Assembly (NCBI GenBank): GCA_023664045.1
Contig: JAMPGH010000001.1
Location: 56,090-120,089 of the forward strand
DNA: 64,000 nt
Source of the DNA: Alistipes senegalensis
Lineage (GTDB): Bacteria > Bacteroidota > Bacteroidia > Bacteroidales > Rikenellaceae
Direction of reading: 5' to 3'
Shown: piece by piece, positions 25,098 to 34,329 of the stretch
Layout of the letters: the number at the start of each line of letters is the position of its first letter
Position numbering within the stretch: position 1 is the first letter of the stretch
The notes under the pieces: model-generated
Seen by the model: the letters and a program-made list of their open reading frames with translations, nothing else
Told to the model about the DNA's origin: nothing
Database searches by the model: none
Made by a program: the position numbers and the translations under genes

Positions 25098-26507
25098 ATG
25101 CTCGACAACCCGCAGACATATAACGATATGTGGCAAAACTGTCTGGACCGCATCCGAACGCAGACCTCCGCCGAAGAGTTCCGCAAGTGGTTCCAGCCCA
25201 TCGTACCGCTCGAATTCGACGGCACGACCCTGCGTCTGCGGGTACCCAACGAGAGCTACGTGCATCAGATCGAGAAGAACTACATTCCCTTTCTGAAGCC
25301 GATCATTTCGCAACTCTACGGTCAGCAGACCCGGCTCCACTACGCCGTGCCGCGTGCTGCGGCGCCCGTAGCCGTGGCGGCCGACGCCGACACGACGGCG
25401 ATCTCGCGATTCAATACGCAGACCGACACCGCAAATATAAAGAATCCTTTCGTGATTCCGGGTCTGAAGAAGATAATCATCGACCCGCAGCTCAATCCGA
25501 ACCTCACGTTCGGCAGCTTCATCGAAGGAGAATGCAACCGCCTGGCCCGCTCGGCGGGCATGTCCGTGGCGGTGAATCCGGGCAACACGCCCTTCAACCC
25601 CCTATATATATATGGAGATTCGGGGCTGGGAAAGACCCACATCGTACAAGCCATCGGCCACGAAGTGCGGCAACGCCACCCGGAACTGCAGGTGCTCTAC
25701 GTCTCGATGAACAAGTTCCAAGCCCAGTTCCAGACGGCCTACAAGAACGGCGAGATTCCGGACTTCATCCATTTCTACCAGATGATCGACGTGCTGATCA
25801 TCGACGACATTCAGGAACTGACGGGCAAGACGGGCACGCAGAACGCGTTCTTCAACATCTTCAACCACCTGCAGCTGGCGGGCAAGCAGCTGATTCTGAC
25901 GTCGGACAAGCCCCCCGTGGAGCTGAAAGACATCGAACAACGTCTGCTGACCCGCTTCAAGTGGGGACTTTCGGCGCGCCTCGACACCCCCGACTACGAG
26001 ACGAAGCTCAAGATCATACGCGCCAAAGCCCAACGTCTCGGAGCCCAGATCTCGGACGAAGTGGCGGCCTACCTTGCGGACAACATTTCGGCCAACGTCC
26101 GCGAAATAGAAGGAGCCCTCTCGTCGTTGGTGGCCAACGCCTCGTTTCTGGGCCGCAAAATCACCCCGACGCTGGCCAAAGAGATCCTGAAAGTCTACGT
26201 GAAACTCTACCAAAAAGAGATCACCATAGACCACATCATCGACGTGGTATGCAAGCACCTGAACCTTGATTTCGACCGTTTCAACTCCACGGAGCGGACC
26301 CGCGAAATCGCGCAGGCCCGGCAAATCGCGATGTACCTTGCCAAACAACACACCAAAGCGCCCCTGACGACCATCGGCGCCTCGATCGGCGGCCGCAACC
26401 ATGCCACGGTGCTCCACTCGTGCAAGGCGGTAACGAACCTGCTGGAAACCGACAAGAACTTCCGCCACCAAGTGGAAGAGATCGAGAAAAAAGTACTGGC
26501 CCACTAA
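25098..26507 (+). CDS. dnaA: Chromosomal replication initiator protein DnaA
   Basis: A 469-residue AAA+ initiator that opens the replication origin. Domain I covers about residues 1-85 (YNDMWQNCLDRIRTQ, EEFRKWFQPI), a short linker follows, then the AAA+ domain with Walker A YGDSGLGKTH (173-180) and Walker B VLIIDDIQEL. The C-terminal DNA-binding domain has the signature GGRNHATVLHSCKAV. The frame is open from an ATG at 25020, but ATG at 25098 gives the usual N-terminus and leaves a DnaA box in the leader. A 41-base repeat array follows the stop. Confidence 0.96.
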   Translation: MLDNPQTYNDMWQNCLDRIRTQTSAEEFRKWFQPIVPLEFDGTTLRLRVPNESYVHQIEKNYIPFLKPIISQLYGQQTRLHYAVPRAAAPVAVAADADTTAISRFNTQTDTANIKNPFVIPGLKKIIIDPQLNPNLTFGSFIEGECNRLARSAGMSVAVNPGNTPFNPLYIYGDSGLGKTHIVQAIGHEVRQRHPELQVLYVSMNKFQAQFQTAYKNGEIPDFIHFYQMIDVLIIDDIQELTGKTGTQNAFFNIFNHLQLAGKQLILTSDKPPVELKDIEQRLLTRFKWGLSARLDTPDYETKLKIIRAKAQRLGAQISDEVAAYLADNISANVREIEGALSSLVANASFLGRKITPTLAKEILKVYVKLYQKEITIDHIIDVVCKHLNLDFDRFNSTERTREIAQARQIAMYLAKQHTKAPLTTIGASIGGRNHATVLHSCKAVTNLLETDKNFRHQVEEIEKKVLAH

Positions 26508-26533
26508 AAGGGGCCCGAGCGAGGGGGGGGGCT

Positions 26534-26738
26534 GAGACGAGACCCATGCGAGGGACCGAGAGCAGGGGGAGCATGAGACGGACCCATGCGAAGGACCGAA
26601 AGCAGGGGGAGCATGAGACGAGACCCATGCGAAGAACCGAGAGCAAGGGGAGCATGAGACGAGACCCATGCGAAGAACCGAGAGCAAGGGGAGCATGAGA
26701 CGGACCCATGCAAAGAACCGAGAGCAGGGGGGGGGCAT
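26534..26738. repeat. 41-base tandem array after dnaA, flanked by nine-G runs
   Basis: Five units, starting near 26534, 26575, 26615, 26656 and 26697, are 40-42 bases long and close variants of gagacgagacccatgcgaag plus aaccgagagcaaggggagcat. The period is not a multiple of three. Nine-G runs at 26523-26531 and 26727-26735 mark both ends. Open frames through the array on both strands arise from the repetition. The gap from dnaA to the WYL gene (26508-26855) holds nothing else that I recognise. Confidence 0.85.
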
Positions 26739-26855
26739 AGAAAAGAAGCTGAACCGAAGCCCGGAAATCTTGAAAAAGGCTCCCCGAGCCCCCGTGAACG
26801 AAAAAAACGAAAGGTTGCGACGCGAGAGTTGCGACCTTTTTTGTAACTTCGGGGC

Positions 26856-27749
26856 ATGGATCAACCCAAGATCGAACGTCTGCTGCGCCTGATGAAGCTC
26901 CTGACGGCCAACACGACCTACACGGTCGACCAGTTGGCCGCACGTCTTGCGATGTCGCGCCGCACGATCTACCGCTACATAGACACCTTTCGCGAAGCTG
27001 GCTTCGTGATTAAGAAAACGGGCGACTGCATCCGCCTGGACAAAGAATCGCCCCATTTCCGCGACATCTCCCAACTGGTCCATTTCACGGAAGAAGAAGC
27101 CGTGATTCTGAAGAGTGCGATCGAGAATATCGACGACACGAACCTCCTGAAACAAAACCTCAAGCGCAAACTATACTCGGTCTACGACAACAAGACGCTG
27201 GCCGACACCGTCGTACGAGGCAAAAACGCACCCAACATCCGCCACCTGCTCGAAGCGATCGAAGAGGGGCGCCAAGCGATACTGCACGGCTACCAATCGG
27301 CCCACGGAGGAGAAGTCCGCGACCGCTGCGTCGAGCCCTTCGCCTTTACGACCAACTATCTGCAAGTGTGGTGCTACGACCCCGAAGACGGACGCAACAA
27401 ACTGTTCAAGACCTCGCGCATCGGCGCGGTAACTTTGGGCGACGCGTGGCGACACGGCCCGGAACACCGCGAAGGCTTCATCGACGCGTTCCGCCTGCAC
27501 GGCGAACGCCGCACGCGGGTACGTCTCGAATTAGGGATGCTGGCCTACAATCTGCTGTGCGAAGAGTACCCGCTGGCCGAACGAGACGTCCGACAGGCAG
27601 GGGAGGGACGCTGGCTTCTGGACACCGAAGTAGCGGGCATGGCGGGCATCGGGCGCTTCGCGGTGGGGCTGCTGGACGACATCCGCCTGATCGACGCTCC
27701 GGAACTGGAAGCCTATCTGCGCCGCTACATGACCGAAAACGCCCTCTGA
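26856..27749 (+). CDS. HTH/WYL-domain transcriptional regulator
   Basis: A 297-residue DeoR-like regulator. An N-terminal winged helix (ERLLRLMKLLTANTTYTVDQ, then LAMSRRTIYRYIDTFREAGF) is followed by a WYL domain (GYQSAHGGEVRDRCVEPFAF, LQVWCYDPEDGRNKLFKTSRI) and a C-terminal dimer segment. WYL domains bind nucleic-acid or other ligands and often control stress or defence genes. The 10-base gap to the GNAT gene suggests an operon. The ligand is unknown. Confidence 0.88.
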   Translation: MDQPKIERLLRLMKLLTANTTYTVDQLAARLAMSRRTIYRYIDTFREAGFVIKKTGDCIRLDKESPHFRDISQLVHFTEEEAVILKSAIENIDDTNLLKQNLKRKLYSVYDNKTLADTVVRGKNAPNIRHLLEAIEEGRQAILHGYQSAHGGEVRDRCVEPFAFTTNYLQVWCYDPEDGRNKLFKTSRIGAVTLGDAWRHGPEHREGFIDAFRLHGERRTRVRLELGMLAYNLLCEEYPLAERDVRQAGEGRWLLDTEVAGMAGIGRFAVGLLDDIRLIDAPELEAYLRRYMTENAL

Positions 27750-27759
27750 AACCTGCCTT

Positions 27760-28611
27760 ATGGAGATCCGCTCACTGGCCCATACCGATTTCGACACGCT
27801 CTACGAAGCGTTCGCCGCGGCATTCGCCGACTATGAGATTCACCCGGGTCGCGAAGAACTGCGCAAGATGCTCCGACGCCGCGGCTTCGTCCCCGAACTT
27901 TCGTACGCGGCATTCGACGGCGACCGCATCGCCGCCTTCACGTTCAACGGCATCGGCCTGCGCGACGGTCTGCCGACCGCCTACGACACGGGAACGGGCA
28001 CGCTGCCGGCCTACCGCGGACAAGGACTGGCATCGCGGATCTTCACCGACTCGATCCCGCATCTGCGGGCGGCGAAGATCGCCCGCTACCTTCTGGAAGT
28101 GCTCCGACACAACCCGGCGGCCCTTGCCGTATACCGCAAAATGGGATTCGAAACGACGCGCGAATTCCACTATTTCCGTCAAGAAAAACGGCTGGTAACA
28201 CGGCCGTCGAAATCTCCGGCATTTCCCAGCACGATCCGCCCGCTGGATCCTGTCGCAGCGTGCCGGATGTCCGAGTTCCGCGATTTCCGCCCCTCGTGGC
28301 AAAACGACGACGATTCGATCGTCCGGGCAGGCAGCGACCTGCTCGGCTTCGGTCTTTACCGCGACGATCGGCCGCTGGGCTACTGCATCTGCGAACCCGC
28401 GACGGGCGACATCGCGCAACTGGCCGTGGATCCCCGCTACCGCCGGCAAGGCATCGCCTCGGCGCTTCTCCGCCACGCCCTCGACGCGATCGAAGCCGAG
28501 ACGATCAAGATAATCAACACGGAGACCGCCTACGAACCGCTCGCCCGATTTCTCCGCACGCTGAACATCCCGCTTGCCGGAAACCAATACGAGATGATGC
28601 GGGAACTCTGA
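27760..28611 (+). CDS. Tandem GNAT N-acetyltransferase
   Basis: 283 residues with two GNAT domains. The first has the acetyl-CoA loop TLPAYRGQGLASRIF (about residues 85-99), the second LAVDPRYRRQGIASALLRHAL (about 222-242). Duplicated GNATs usually acetylate small amines or aminoglycoside-like compounds; the substrate cannot be read from sequence. It lies 10 bases after the WYL regulator, which may control it. Confidence 0.85.
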   Translation: MEIRSLAHTDFDTLYEAFAAAFADYEIHPGREELRKMLRRRGFVPELSYAAFDGDRIAAFTFNGIGLRDGLPTAYDTGTGTLPAYRGQGLASRIFTDSIPHLRAAKIARYLLEVLRHNPAALAVYRKMGFETTREFHYFRQEKRLVTRPSKSPAFPSTIRPLDPVAACRMSEFRDFRPSWQNDDDSIVRAGSDLLGFGLYRDDRPLGYCICEPATGDIAQLAVDPRYRRQGIASALLRHALDAIEAETIKIINTETAYEPLARFLRTLNIPLAGNQYEMMREL

Positions 28612-28797
28612 CTTGGCGGTCGGGAGGATTTTTCATTTTTATTCCAAATTTTTTCAAGCCGTGTCATAACCTGACACGCAGAGGCCGTTCCTTTGCAACG
28701 TGAAAGGTTTCGGAAAGCCGAAGCGGAGGCGAACCGGTCGCCTGCCGCCGAGACGAGAAACCGCGAGAAAAACGAACCTGAAAAAAGAGACGAAACG

Positions 28798-29010
28798 ATG
28801 GGAACAGCCTACAAAATCCGATGCCGCCACTGCGGCGCCCGATTCGACCACTACACCCAACCCGGCTACGGCCTGCTGGCCCCCTGCACGGGATGCGGCG
28901 AATATGTCGAAACCCAGACGGCGATCCGCTGTCCTGCATGCCGCAAGAAACTCAACGCCACGCAAGAAGAGTTCAACGCACAAGTGGAAGTAACCTACGA
29001 ATGGGATTGA
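28798..29010 (+). CDS. Small zinc-ribbon protein
   Basis: 70 residues with three Cys pairs: IRCRHCGARFDHY, APCTGCGEYVE and IRCPACRKKLN. This pattern suggests one or two zinc ribbons. ATG at 28798 is chosen because the six-cysteine core starts eight residues later, and the upstream open frame is highly charged and unsupported. Function unknown. The 186-base gap before it includes the short inverted repeat cgtgtca/tgacacg near 28664-28681. Confidence 0.7.
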   Translation: MGTAYKIRCRHCGARFDHYTQPGYGLLAPCTGCGEYVETQTAIRCPACRKKLNATQEEFNAQVEVTYEWD

Positions 29011-29058
29011 ACCGCAAAAAAGTGGGACGCGACACGACGGACGAAAAAGAATTTTTAT

Positions 29059-29066
29059 TACCTTTG
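29059..29066 (+). promoter_or_regulatory. Candidate -7 element for bcp-recA-rel
   Basis: TACCTTTG fits TAnnTTTG; no good -33 element is seen. It lies about 90 bases before the peroxidase start. Confidence 0.45.
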
Positions 29067-29155
29067 TAAAAGGTGGGGTATGCTTCGACCGCTCCGAAAA
29101 AAACTCGGACGACGAGCCCGCCCCGGCCGAACGAACCCGTTTTTTGTCGACGACC

Positions 29156-29632
29156 ATGATGAAACTGCAACCGGGAGACCAAGCTCCCGACTTCCGATCG
29201 ACCACGCAAGAGGGAGAACCCCTGACGCTGGCCGACCTGCGCGGAGAGCGGACGATCCTCTACTTCTACCCGAAAGACGACACCCCGGGCTGCACGCTCG
29301 AAGCGAAGAGCCTGCGCGACGGTCGCGAAGAACTGGCACGGCATGGATTCCGCATCGTGGGCGTAAGCCCCGACAGCGAGAAGTCGCACCGGAACTTCTG
29401 CGCCAAGCACGACCTGAACTTCACGCTGCTGGCCGACACGGACCACTCGGTGGCCGAAGCCTACGGCGTATGGGGCGAGAAGTCGATGTACGGCCGCAAG
29501 TACATGGGCATCCTGCGCACGACCTTCGTCCTCGACGCCGAAGGCCGCATCGAGAAGATATTCGACAAGGTGGACACCAAGAACCACTACCGACAGATTC
29601 TGGACTCGTATCTCCAGCTGAATCTGAAGTAG
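29156..29632 (+). CDS. bcp: Thioredoxin-dependent thiol peroxidase (BCP-type peroxiredoxin)
   Basis: 158 residues. The peroxidatic Cys is in YFYPKDDTPGCTLEAKSLRD, the standard PxxxTxxC-type motif of BCP/PrxQ proteins. The resolving position five residues later is Lys here, so the enzyme is probably of the 1-Cys type. It reduces hydroperoxides with thioredoxin as electron donor. ATG at 29156 and 29159 are both possible; an in-frame GTG lies at 29144. recA starts 39 bases after the stop, so oxidative-stress defence and recombination repair may be co-transcribed. Confidence 0.92.
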   Translation: MMKLQPGDQAPDFRSTTQEGEPLTLADLRGERTILYFYPKDDTPGCTLEAKSLRDGREELARHGFRIVGVSPDSEKSHRNFCAKHDLNFTLLADTDHSVAEAYGVWGEKSMYGRKYMGILRTTFVLDAEGRIEKIFDKVDTKNHYRQILDSYLQLNLK

Positions 29633-29671
29633 ACGAAAAAAACGACGAACAATCAAAAAAAAGGAACGATA

Positions 29672-30685
29672 ATGGCAGAAAAAACACAAGCGAACCCGGA
29701 CAAGCTGAAAGTCTTGAACGCGGTAATGGAGAAGATAGAAAAAGACTTCGGCAAGGGGTCGATCATGCGCATGAACAGCACCGAGGTGAACGACATCCCC
29801 GTCATTCCGACGGGCTCGATCACCCTCGACATGGCGCTGGGCGTAGGCGGCTATCCGAAAGGCCGCGTGATCGAGATCTACGGTCCCGAGTCATCGGGCA
29901 AGACGACGCTGGCGATCCATGCCATCGCCGAAGCGCAGAAGACGGGCGGCATCGCAGCGTTCATCGACGCGGAACATGCGTTCGACAGCTTCTATGCCCA
30001 GAAACTGGGCGTCGACGTGGACAACCTGCTGATCTCGCAGCCCGACAACGGCGAACAGGCCCTCGAAATCGCCGACTCGCTGATCCGCTCGAGCGCCATC
30101 GACATCATCGTCATCGACTCCGTGGCGGCGCTCACGCCCAAAGCCGAAATCGAAGGCGAGATGGGCGACTCGAAGATGGGCCTGCAGGCCCGCCTCATGT
30201 CGCAGGCCCTGCGCAAGCTGACGTCGAGCATCTCGAAGACCAAGACGGTCTGCATCTTCATCAACCAGCTGCGCGACAAGATCGGCATCGTCTACGGCAA
30301 CCCCGAGACGACGACTGGCGGCAACGCCCTGAAGTTCTATGCCAGCGTCCGCATCGACATCCGCCGCATGTCGGTAATCAAAGACGGCGAAGAACAGCTG
30401 GGCACGCGCACGAAAGTCAAGGTGGTGAAGAACAAGGTGGCGCCCCCGTTCAAGCGCGCGGAGTTCGACATCATGTTCGGCGAGGGAATCTCGAAGATCG
30501 GTGAAATAATCGACTTGGGCGTCGACTACGGCGTAATCAAGAAAGCCGGCTCGTGGTTCTCCTACGGCGACAAGAAGATCGGTCAGGGCCGCGATGCCGT
30601 GAAGGAGCTGCTGAAGACCGACGAAGCGCTGGCGGCCGAAATCGAAGCAAAGGTTCGCGACGCCATGAAGAACGCAAAGGAATAA
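29672..30685 (+). CDS. recA: Recombinase RecA
   Basis: A 337-residue RecA: strand exchange in homologous recombination and co-protease in the SOS response. Walker [10 protein letters not shown] is at residues 71-79 and Walker [11 protein letters not shown] further on. The DNA-binding L2 region ([26 protein letters not shown]) is intact. No LexA-like operator could be identified in the short gap to bcp. The rel gene starts 4 bases after the stop. Confidence 0.98.
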   Translation: MAEKTQANPDKLKVLNAVMEKIEKDFGKGSIMRMNSTEVNDIPVIPTGSITLDMALGVGGYPKGRVIEIYGPESSGKTTLAIHAIAEAQKTGGIAAFIDAEHAFDSFYAQKLGVDVDNLLISQPDNGEQALEIADSLIRSSAIDIIVIDSVAALTPKAEIEGEMGDSKMGLQARLMSQALRKLTSSISKTKTVCIFINQLRDKIGIVYGNPETTTGGNALKFYASVRIDIRRMSVIKDGEEQLGTRTKVKVVKNKVAPPFKRAEFDIMFGEGISKIGEIIDLGVDYGVIKKAGSWFSYGDKKIGQGRDAVKELLKTDEALAAEIEAKVRDAMKNAKE

Positions 30686-30689
30686 CCCT

Positions 30690-32906
30690 ATGGGATATAC
30701 TGCCGAGGATGAAGCCCTGATCCGGGAAAAATGGGATGAACTGCTCCTCTCCTGCACGAAGATCTGCAAGAACGACGAGGACTGGAATTTCATCAAACGA
30801 GCCTTTTTTCTGGCCAAAGAAGCACACGAGGGGGTACGGCGCCGCAGCGGCGAGCCGTATCTCCTCCATCCTATTGCAGTAGCCCGCATCGTGGTGGACG
30901 AAATCGGGCTGGGCGTGAAGTCGGTCGTCGCGGCCCTGCTGCACGACGTGGTGGAAGACACGGAGTATACCGTGGAAGACATGCAGCGCATCTTCGGCGA
31001 GAAGATCGCCTCGATGGTCGACGGACTGACGAAGATGTCGGGGGTCTTCAACGCCGACACCTCGGAGCAGGCCGAGTACTTCCGCAAGGTCCTGCTGACC
31101 CTCTCGGACGACGTACGCGTAATACTTATCAAGATCGCCGACCGCCTGCACAACATGCGCACGCTGGGGGCGATGCCCTTGAACAAGCAGATCAAGATCA
31201 CGGGCGAGACGATCTACCTTTTCGCGCCGCTGGCCTACCGGCTGGGGCTCTACTCGATCAAGAGCGAGCTGGAAGATCTCTGCATGAAGTACCGCTTTCC
31301 GCAACAATATGCCGAAATCACGCAGAAGCTGCAGGAGAGCGAAGCCGTCCGCAAGGAGTTCATCGACAAGTTCTGCGCCCCGATCGTCGAAGCCCTCGAC
31401 CGCGACCACTTCAACTACGAGATCTCGGGCCGCGTGAAGAGCATCTACTCGATCTGGAGCAAGATGCAGCGCAAGCAGATCCCCTTCGAAGAGATCTACG
31501 ACCTCTTCGCGATCCGCATCGTCTTCAAGCCGCTGCCGTTCCCCTCGGAGAAGACCCAGTGCTGGCAGATATACTCGACGATCACGGACATCTACACCCC
31601 CAAGCCGGACCGCCTGCGCGACTGGATCTCGATGCCCAAAGCCAACGGCTACGAAGCCCTGCACTCGACGGTGATGGGACCCGACGGCGTATGGGTCGAG
31701 GTGCAGATCCGCACCCAACGCATGGAAGACATCGCCGAACGCGGATTCGCGGCCCACTGGAAATACAAGCAGGCGACGATCACGCAGGACGAAGACGAAT
31801 TCGACAAGTGGCTCAAGCAGATCCGCGCGGCCCTGAACAGCCCGACGGAGAGCGCCGTGGATTTTCTGGACAACTTCAAGCTCTCGCTCTACACCTCCGA
31901 GATCGTGGTCTTCACGCCGAAAGGGGAGTCGAGGAAGATGCCCTACGGAGCCACGGCCCTCGACTTCGCCTACGACATCCACTCCAAGATCGGCAACAGC
32001 GCCATCAGCGCCAAGATCAACCACAAACTCGAACCGATCACCACGCAGATCAACAACGGCGATCAGATCGAAATCATCACGGCCGACAACGCGCGACCCA
32101 AAGCCGAGTGGCTCGAATCGGTAACGACGGGAAAGGCCAAGCAGGCGATCAAGAGCTTCCTGAAGCGCGAACGCCAAAACAACATCGAGCGGGGCATGCA
32201 GCTGCTCGGCGAAAAAATGAAGTCGCTGAATATCAACCTCAGCGGCCGGGTGCTGCAAAAGATCGTTCCTCTCTACAAATGCAACAACAAGGAGGAGTTC
32301 TACAGCAAGATCGGCGCCGGAATCATCGAACTCGACGATCTGGAAAAAGCTCTCAAGGTCAACTCCAAGAGCAAGATGCTCAAATTCTGGACGCTCTTCA
32401 TACCCTCCTCCAAAACGCAGGAGGACGACGGCGAAAACCCCGCGGACGACATCATGCCGCAAGAACCGCAGGCGCAGGAGCAACAGTTCAAGATCGCCGA
32501 GTGCTGCAAACCGATTCCGGGCGACAAGGTGGTGGGGTATCGCGACCCGGCGACGGGCGACATCATCGTACACAAGGCCTCGTGCGACGAGCTGAACCGG
32601 CTGGCATCGCAATACGGCAAAAATATCGTCAAGGAGGAGATCAAGTGGTCGCAATACAAATCGCGCTCCTATCTGGTAACGATCGGCCTGCGCGGCATCG
32701 ACCGCACGGGGCTGCTGCTGGACTTGGCCAAAGTGGTCAGCAGCGATTTCAACATCAATATCCGCGAAGTGAACATCCACAGCCACGACGGCATTTTCGA
32801 GGGCGACGTAAGTCTCTATGTCCCCAATGCCGAGAGCCTGAGCGCCGTGATGGACAAACTGCGCAAAATCAAAGGCATAGAGAGCGTCAAACGCACCATA
32901 AACTGA
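30690..32906 (+). CDS. rel: Bifunctional (p)ppGpp synthetase/hydrolase (RelA/SpoT)
   Basis: A 738-residue Rel-type alarmone enzyme controlling the stringent response. Order: HD hydrolase domain (YLLHPIAVARIV, AALLHDVVEDT, ILIKIADRLHNM), synthetase domain (EIYDLFAIRIVF, GYEALHSTVMGP), TGS domain (VVFTPKGESRKMPYGATALD), helical region, then a C-terminal ACT domain (RTGLLLDLAKVVSSDFNINI). Both hydrolase and synthetase motifs look intact. It starts 4 bases after recA and is followed 7 bases later by a small membrane protein gene, so translation is probably coupled in one operon. Confidence 0.95.
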   Translation: MGYTAEDEALIREKWDELLLSCTKICKNDEDWNFIKRAFFLAKEAHEGVRRRSGEPYLLHPIAVARIVVDEIGLGVKSVVAALLHDVVEDTEYTVEDMQRIFGEKIASMVDGLTKMSGVFNADTSEQAEYFRKVLLTLSDDVRVILIKIADRLHNMRTLGAMPLNKQIKITGETIYLFAPLAYRLGLYSIKSELEDLCMKYRFPQQYAEITQKLQESEAVRKEFIDKFCAPIVEALDRDHFNYEISGRVKSIYSIWSKMQRKQIPFEEIYDLFAIRIVFKPLPFPSEKTQCWQIYSTITDIYTPKPDRLRDWISMPKANGYEALHSTVMGPDGVWVEVQIRTQRMEDIAERGFAAHWKYKQATITQDEDEFDKWLKQIRAALNSPTESAVDFLDNFKLSLYTSEIVVFTPKGESRKMPYGATALDFAYDIHSKIGNSAISAKINHKLEPITTQINNGDQIEIITADNARPKAEWLESVTTGKAKQAIKSFLKRERQNNIERGMQLLGEKMKSLNINLSGRVLQKIVPLYKCNNKEEFYSKIGAGIIELDDLEKALKVNSKSKMLKFWTLFIPSSKTQEDDGENPADDIMPQEPQAQEQQFKIAECCKPIPGDKVVGYRDPATGDIIVHKASCDELNRLASQYGKNIVKEEIKWSQYKSRSYLVTIGLRGIDRTGLLLDLAKVVSSDFNINIREVNIHSHDGIFEGDVSLYVPNAESLSAVMDKLRKIKGIESVKRTIN

Positions 32907-32913
32907 GATCGTC

Positions 32914-33366
32914 ATGGAAGAACTGACCTCCATACTGGGACTTGTCGTCGCGGCCGGCATCCTGCTGGCGAAATCCGCGATCCGAACCAAAGCGGCCAAA
33001 GCGGCGAAAAAGCACGACGTCGGTTCCTCGGACGAAGCATGGCCCGCATGGAACCCGGAGCCAGCTTCGGCATCCCGGAAACAATCGCAGAAAAACGACC
33101 GTCCCGAACCGGCACGCGAAAAATCCGTATTCCAACCGGTCGTACAAAAAGCGACGGCTGCGAGAAGAGATAACGACCGCTCCCGGAAAAGGAAACAGCC
33201 TGCCGCTTCGGCACAAGCTGCACGCGTGCAACCTGCGGCCGACGCAACGGAAACCGCGCATACGTCGAAAAATGTCCTGCATGGCAAAACGGGCGGAACA
33301 GAGGGATTCGATCTGCGGCAGGCCGTGATCGCATCCGAAATTCTCCGGCCCAAATTCGACGAATAA
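32914..33366 (+). CDS. Small membrane-anchored hypothetical protein
   Basis: 150 residues. An N-terminal hydrophobic segment (LTSILGLVVAAGILLAKSAI) is followed by a long basic, Ala/Lys/Pro-rich and probably disordered tail. I do not recognise a family. It begins 7 bases after rel and ends directly against the next gene, which supports it being real despite low complexity. Confidence 0.65.
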   Translation: MEELTSILGLVVAAGILLAKSAIRTKAAKAAKKHDVGSSDEAWPAWNPEPASASRKQSQKNDRPEPAREKSVFQPVVQKATAARRDNDRSRKRKQPAASAQAARVQPAADATETAHTSKNVLHGKTGGTEGFDLRQAVIASEILRPKFDE

Positions 33367-33648
33367 ATGGCCGGAAACCCGCAACTCCTGCAGCGGCCGC
33401 CGTCGCGCCTCTTCGGGCGATGGCGCCGCAACGCTTCCGATCCGGAAAAAGCAGCCAGAAACCGGAGACGTCTCTATGGGCTGCTGACTCTCTGGAGCGC
33501 AGCAACGATCGGCTGGACAATCCTGATCCTGCTGAAATCCATATCCTTCAACTGGGCCGGCACGATCGTATTGGCCATCGGATATATCAACCTTGCGCTC
33601 GGCATCGCGAACTGCAAGCGCATAATCTCCGGCACAAAGCCGCGATAA
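33367..33648 (+). CDS. Two-helix membrane protein, hypothetical
   Basis: 93 residues, starting immediately after the preceding stop codon. A basic N-terminal third (RLFGRWRRNASDPEKAARNRRR) is followed by two transmembrane segments (LYGLLTLWSAATIGWTILIL and TIVLAIGYINLALGIA) with a short loop. No family recognised. Position suggests it is the last gene of the bcp-recA-rel run. Confidence 0.6.
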   Translation: MAGNPQLLQRPPSRLFGRWRRNASDPEKAARNRRRLYGLLTLWSAATIGWTILILLKSISFNWAGTIVLAIGYINLALGIANCKRIISGTKPR

Positions 33649-33774
33649 AAGAGTTTTCCGAACTTAGGCTGAAAAGGGCAAAAATCGGCCGATAAGAGGC
33701 CGCAAGCAACTCAGACAAACAAATTCCCCAATCCGGGGCTCGAGACGCAAAACGACAACCGAAACAATAAAATC

Positions 33775-34161
33775 ATGGCATCCGTTTTTTCACGAATCAT
33801 CGCGGGGGAGATTCCCTCGTACAAAGTTGCGGAAGACGACAACTATTACGCATTCCTCGACATCAATCCACTGACGAAAGGGCACACACTGGTAGTGCCG
33901 AAACAGGAAGTCGACTACATTTTCGACCTCGACGACCGGACCCTTGCGGGCATGATGCTCTTTGCAAAGCAGGTAGCGGCCCGAATCAAACGCGAAATAG
34001 CGTGCAAAAGGGTGGCGATCGTGGTTTTAGGGCTCGAAGTACCGCATGCGCACATCCATTTGATACCCATTCAGAGCGAAAACGACGTCGATTTCCAGCG
34101 CGAAAAGCTCCGTTTTTCTCCGGAAGAGTTCCGGAAAATAGCGGATAAGCTATCGAAATAA
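33775..34161 (+). CDS. HIT-family nucleotide hydrolase
   Basis: A 128-residue HIT-domain protein. The histidine triad is in VPHAHIHLIPI near the C-terminus, and FSRIIAGEIPSYKVAEDD and LVVPKQEVDYIFDL are typical of the HINT branch. These proteins hydrolyse adenylated or other nucleotidyl substrates. It stands alone, 126 bases after the rel operon, and is ended by a perfect palindromic hairpin. Confidence 0.93.
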   Translation: MASVFSRIIAGEIPSYKVAEDDNYYAFLDINPLTKGHTLVVPKQEVDYIFDLDDRTLAGMMLFAKQVAARIKREIACKRVAIVVLGLEVPHAHIHLIPIQSENDVDFQREKLRFSPEEFRKIADKLSK

Positions 34162-34195
34162 ACCGGATTTTACATTTCTTAAATAACTGACAGAC

Positions 34196-34232
34196 AAGAT
34201 ATAGCGGACGATATCGTCCGCTATATCTTTTA
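34196..34232 (+). terminator. Perfect 34-base palindromic terminator after the HIT gene
   Basis: Bases 34196-34229 are a perfect palindrome (17-base arms, aagatatagcggacgat and its complement), followed by TTTT overlap and an AT-rich run. Confidence 0.75.
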
Positions 34233-34329
34233 TTATTTTACATAATATACGCAAGGATTTAAAAACGATCCTACACGAATGTCCTGTAGTTGAGACGGCA
34301 AAAAAATCGCTTCGAAAATCGCATGGCAG

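Noticed and set aside
26534-26738. Possible coding gene or CRISPR in the 41-base array
   Set aside because: The period is not a multiple of three and there are no spacers. Open frames on both strands come from repetition.
30537-33431. A 964-codon minus-strand frame opposite rel
   Set aside because: It lies across rel and small genes, and its translation is low in complexity. The plus-strand genes have clear domains.
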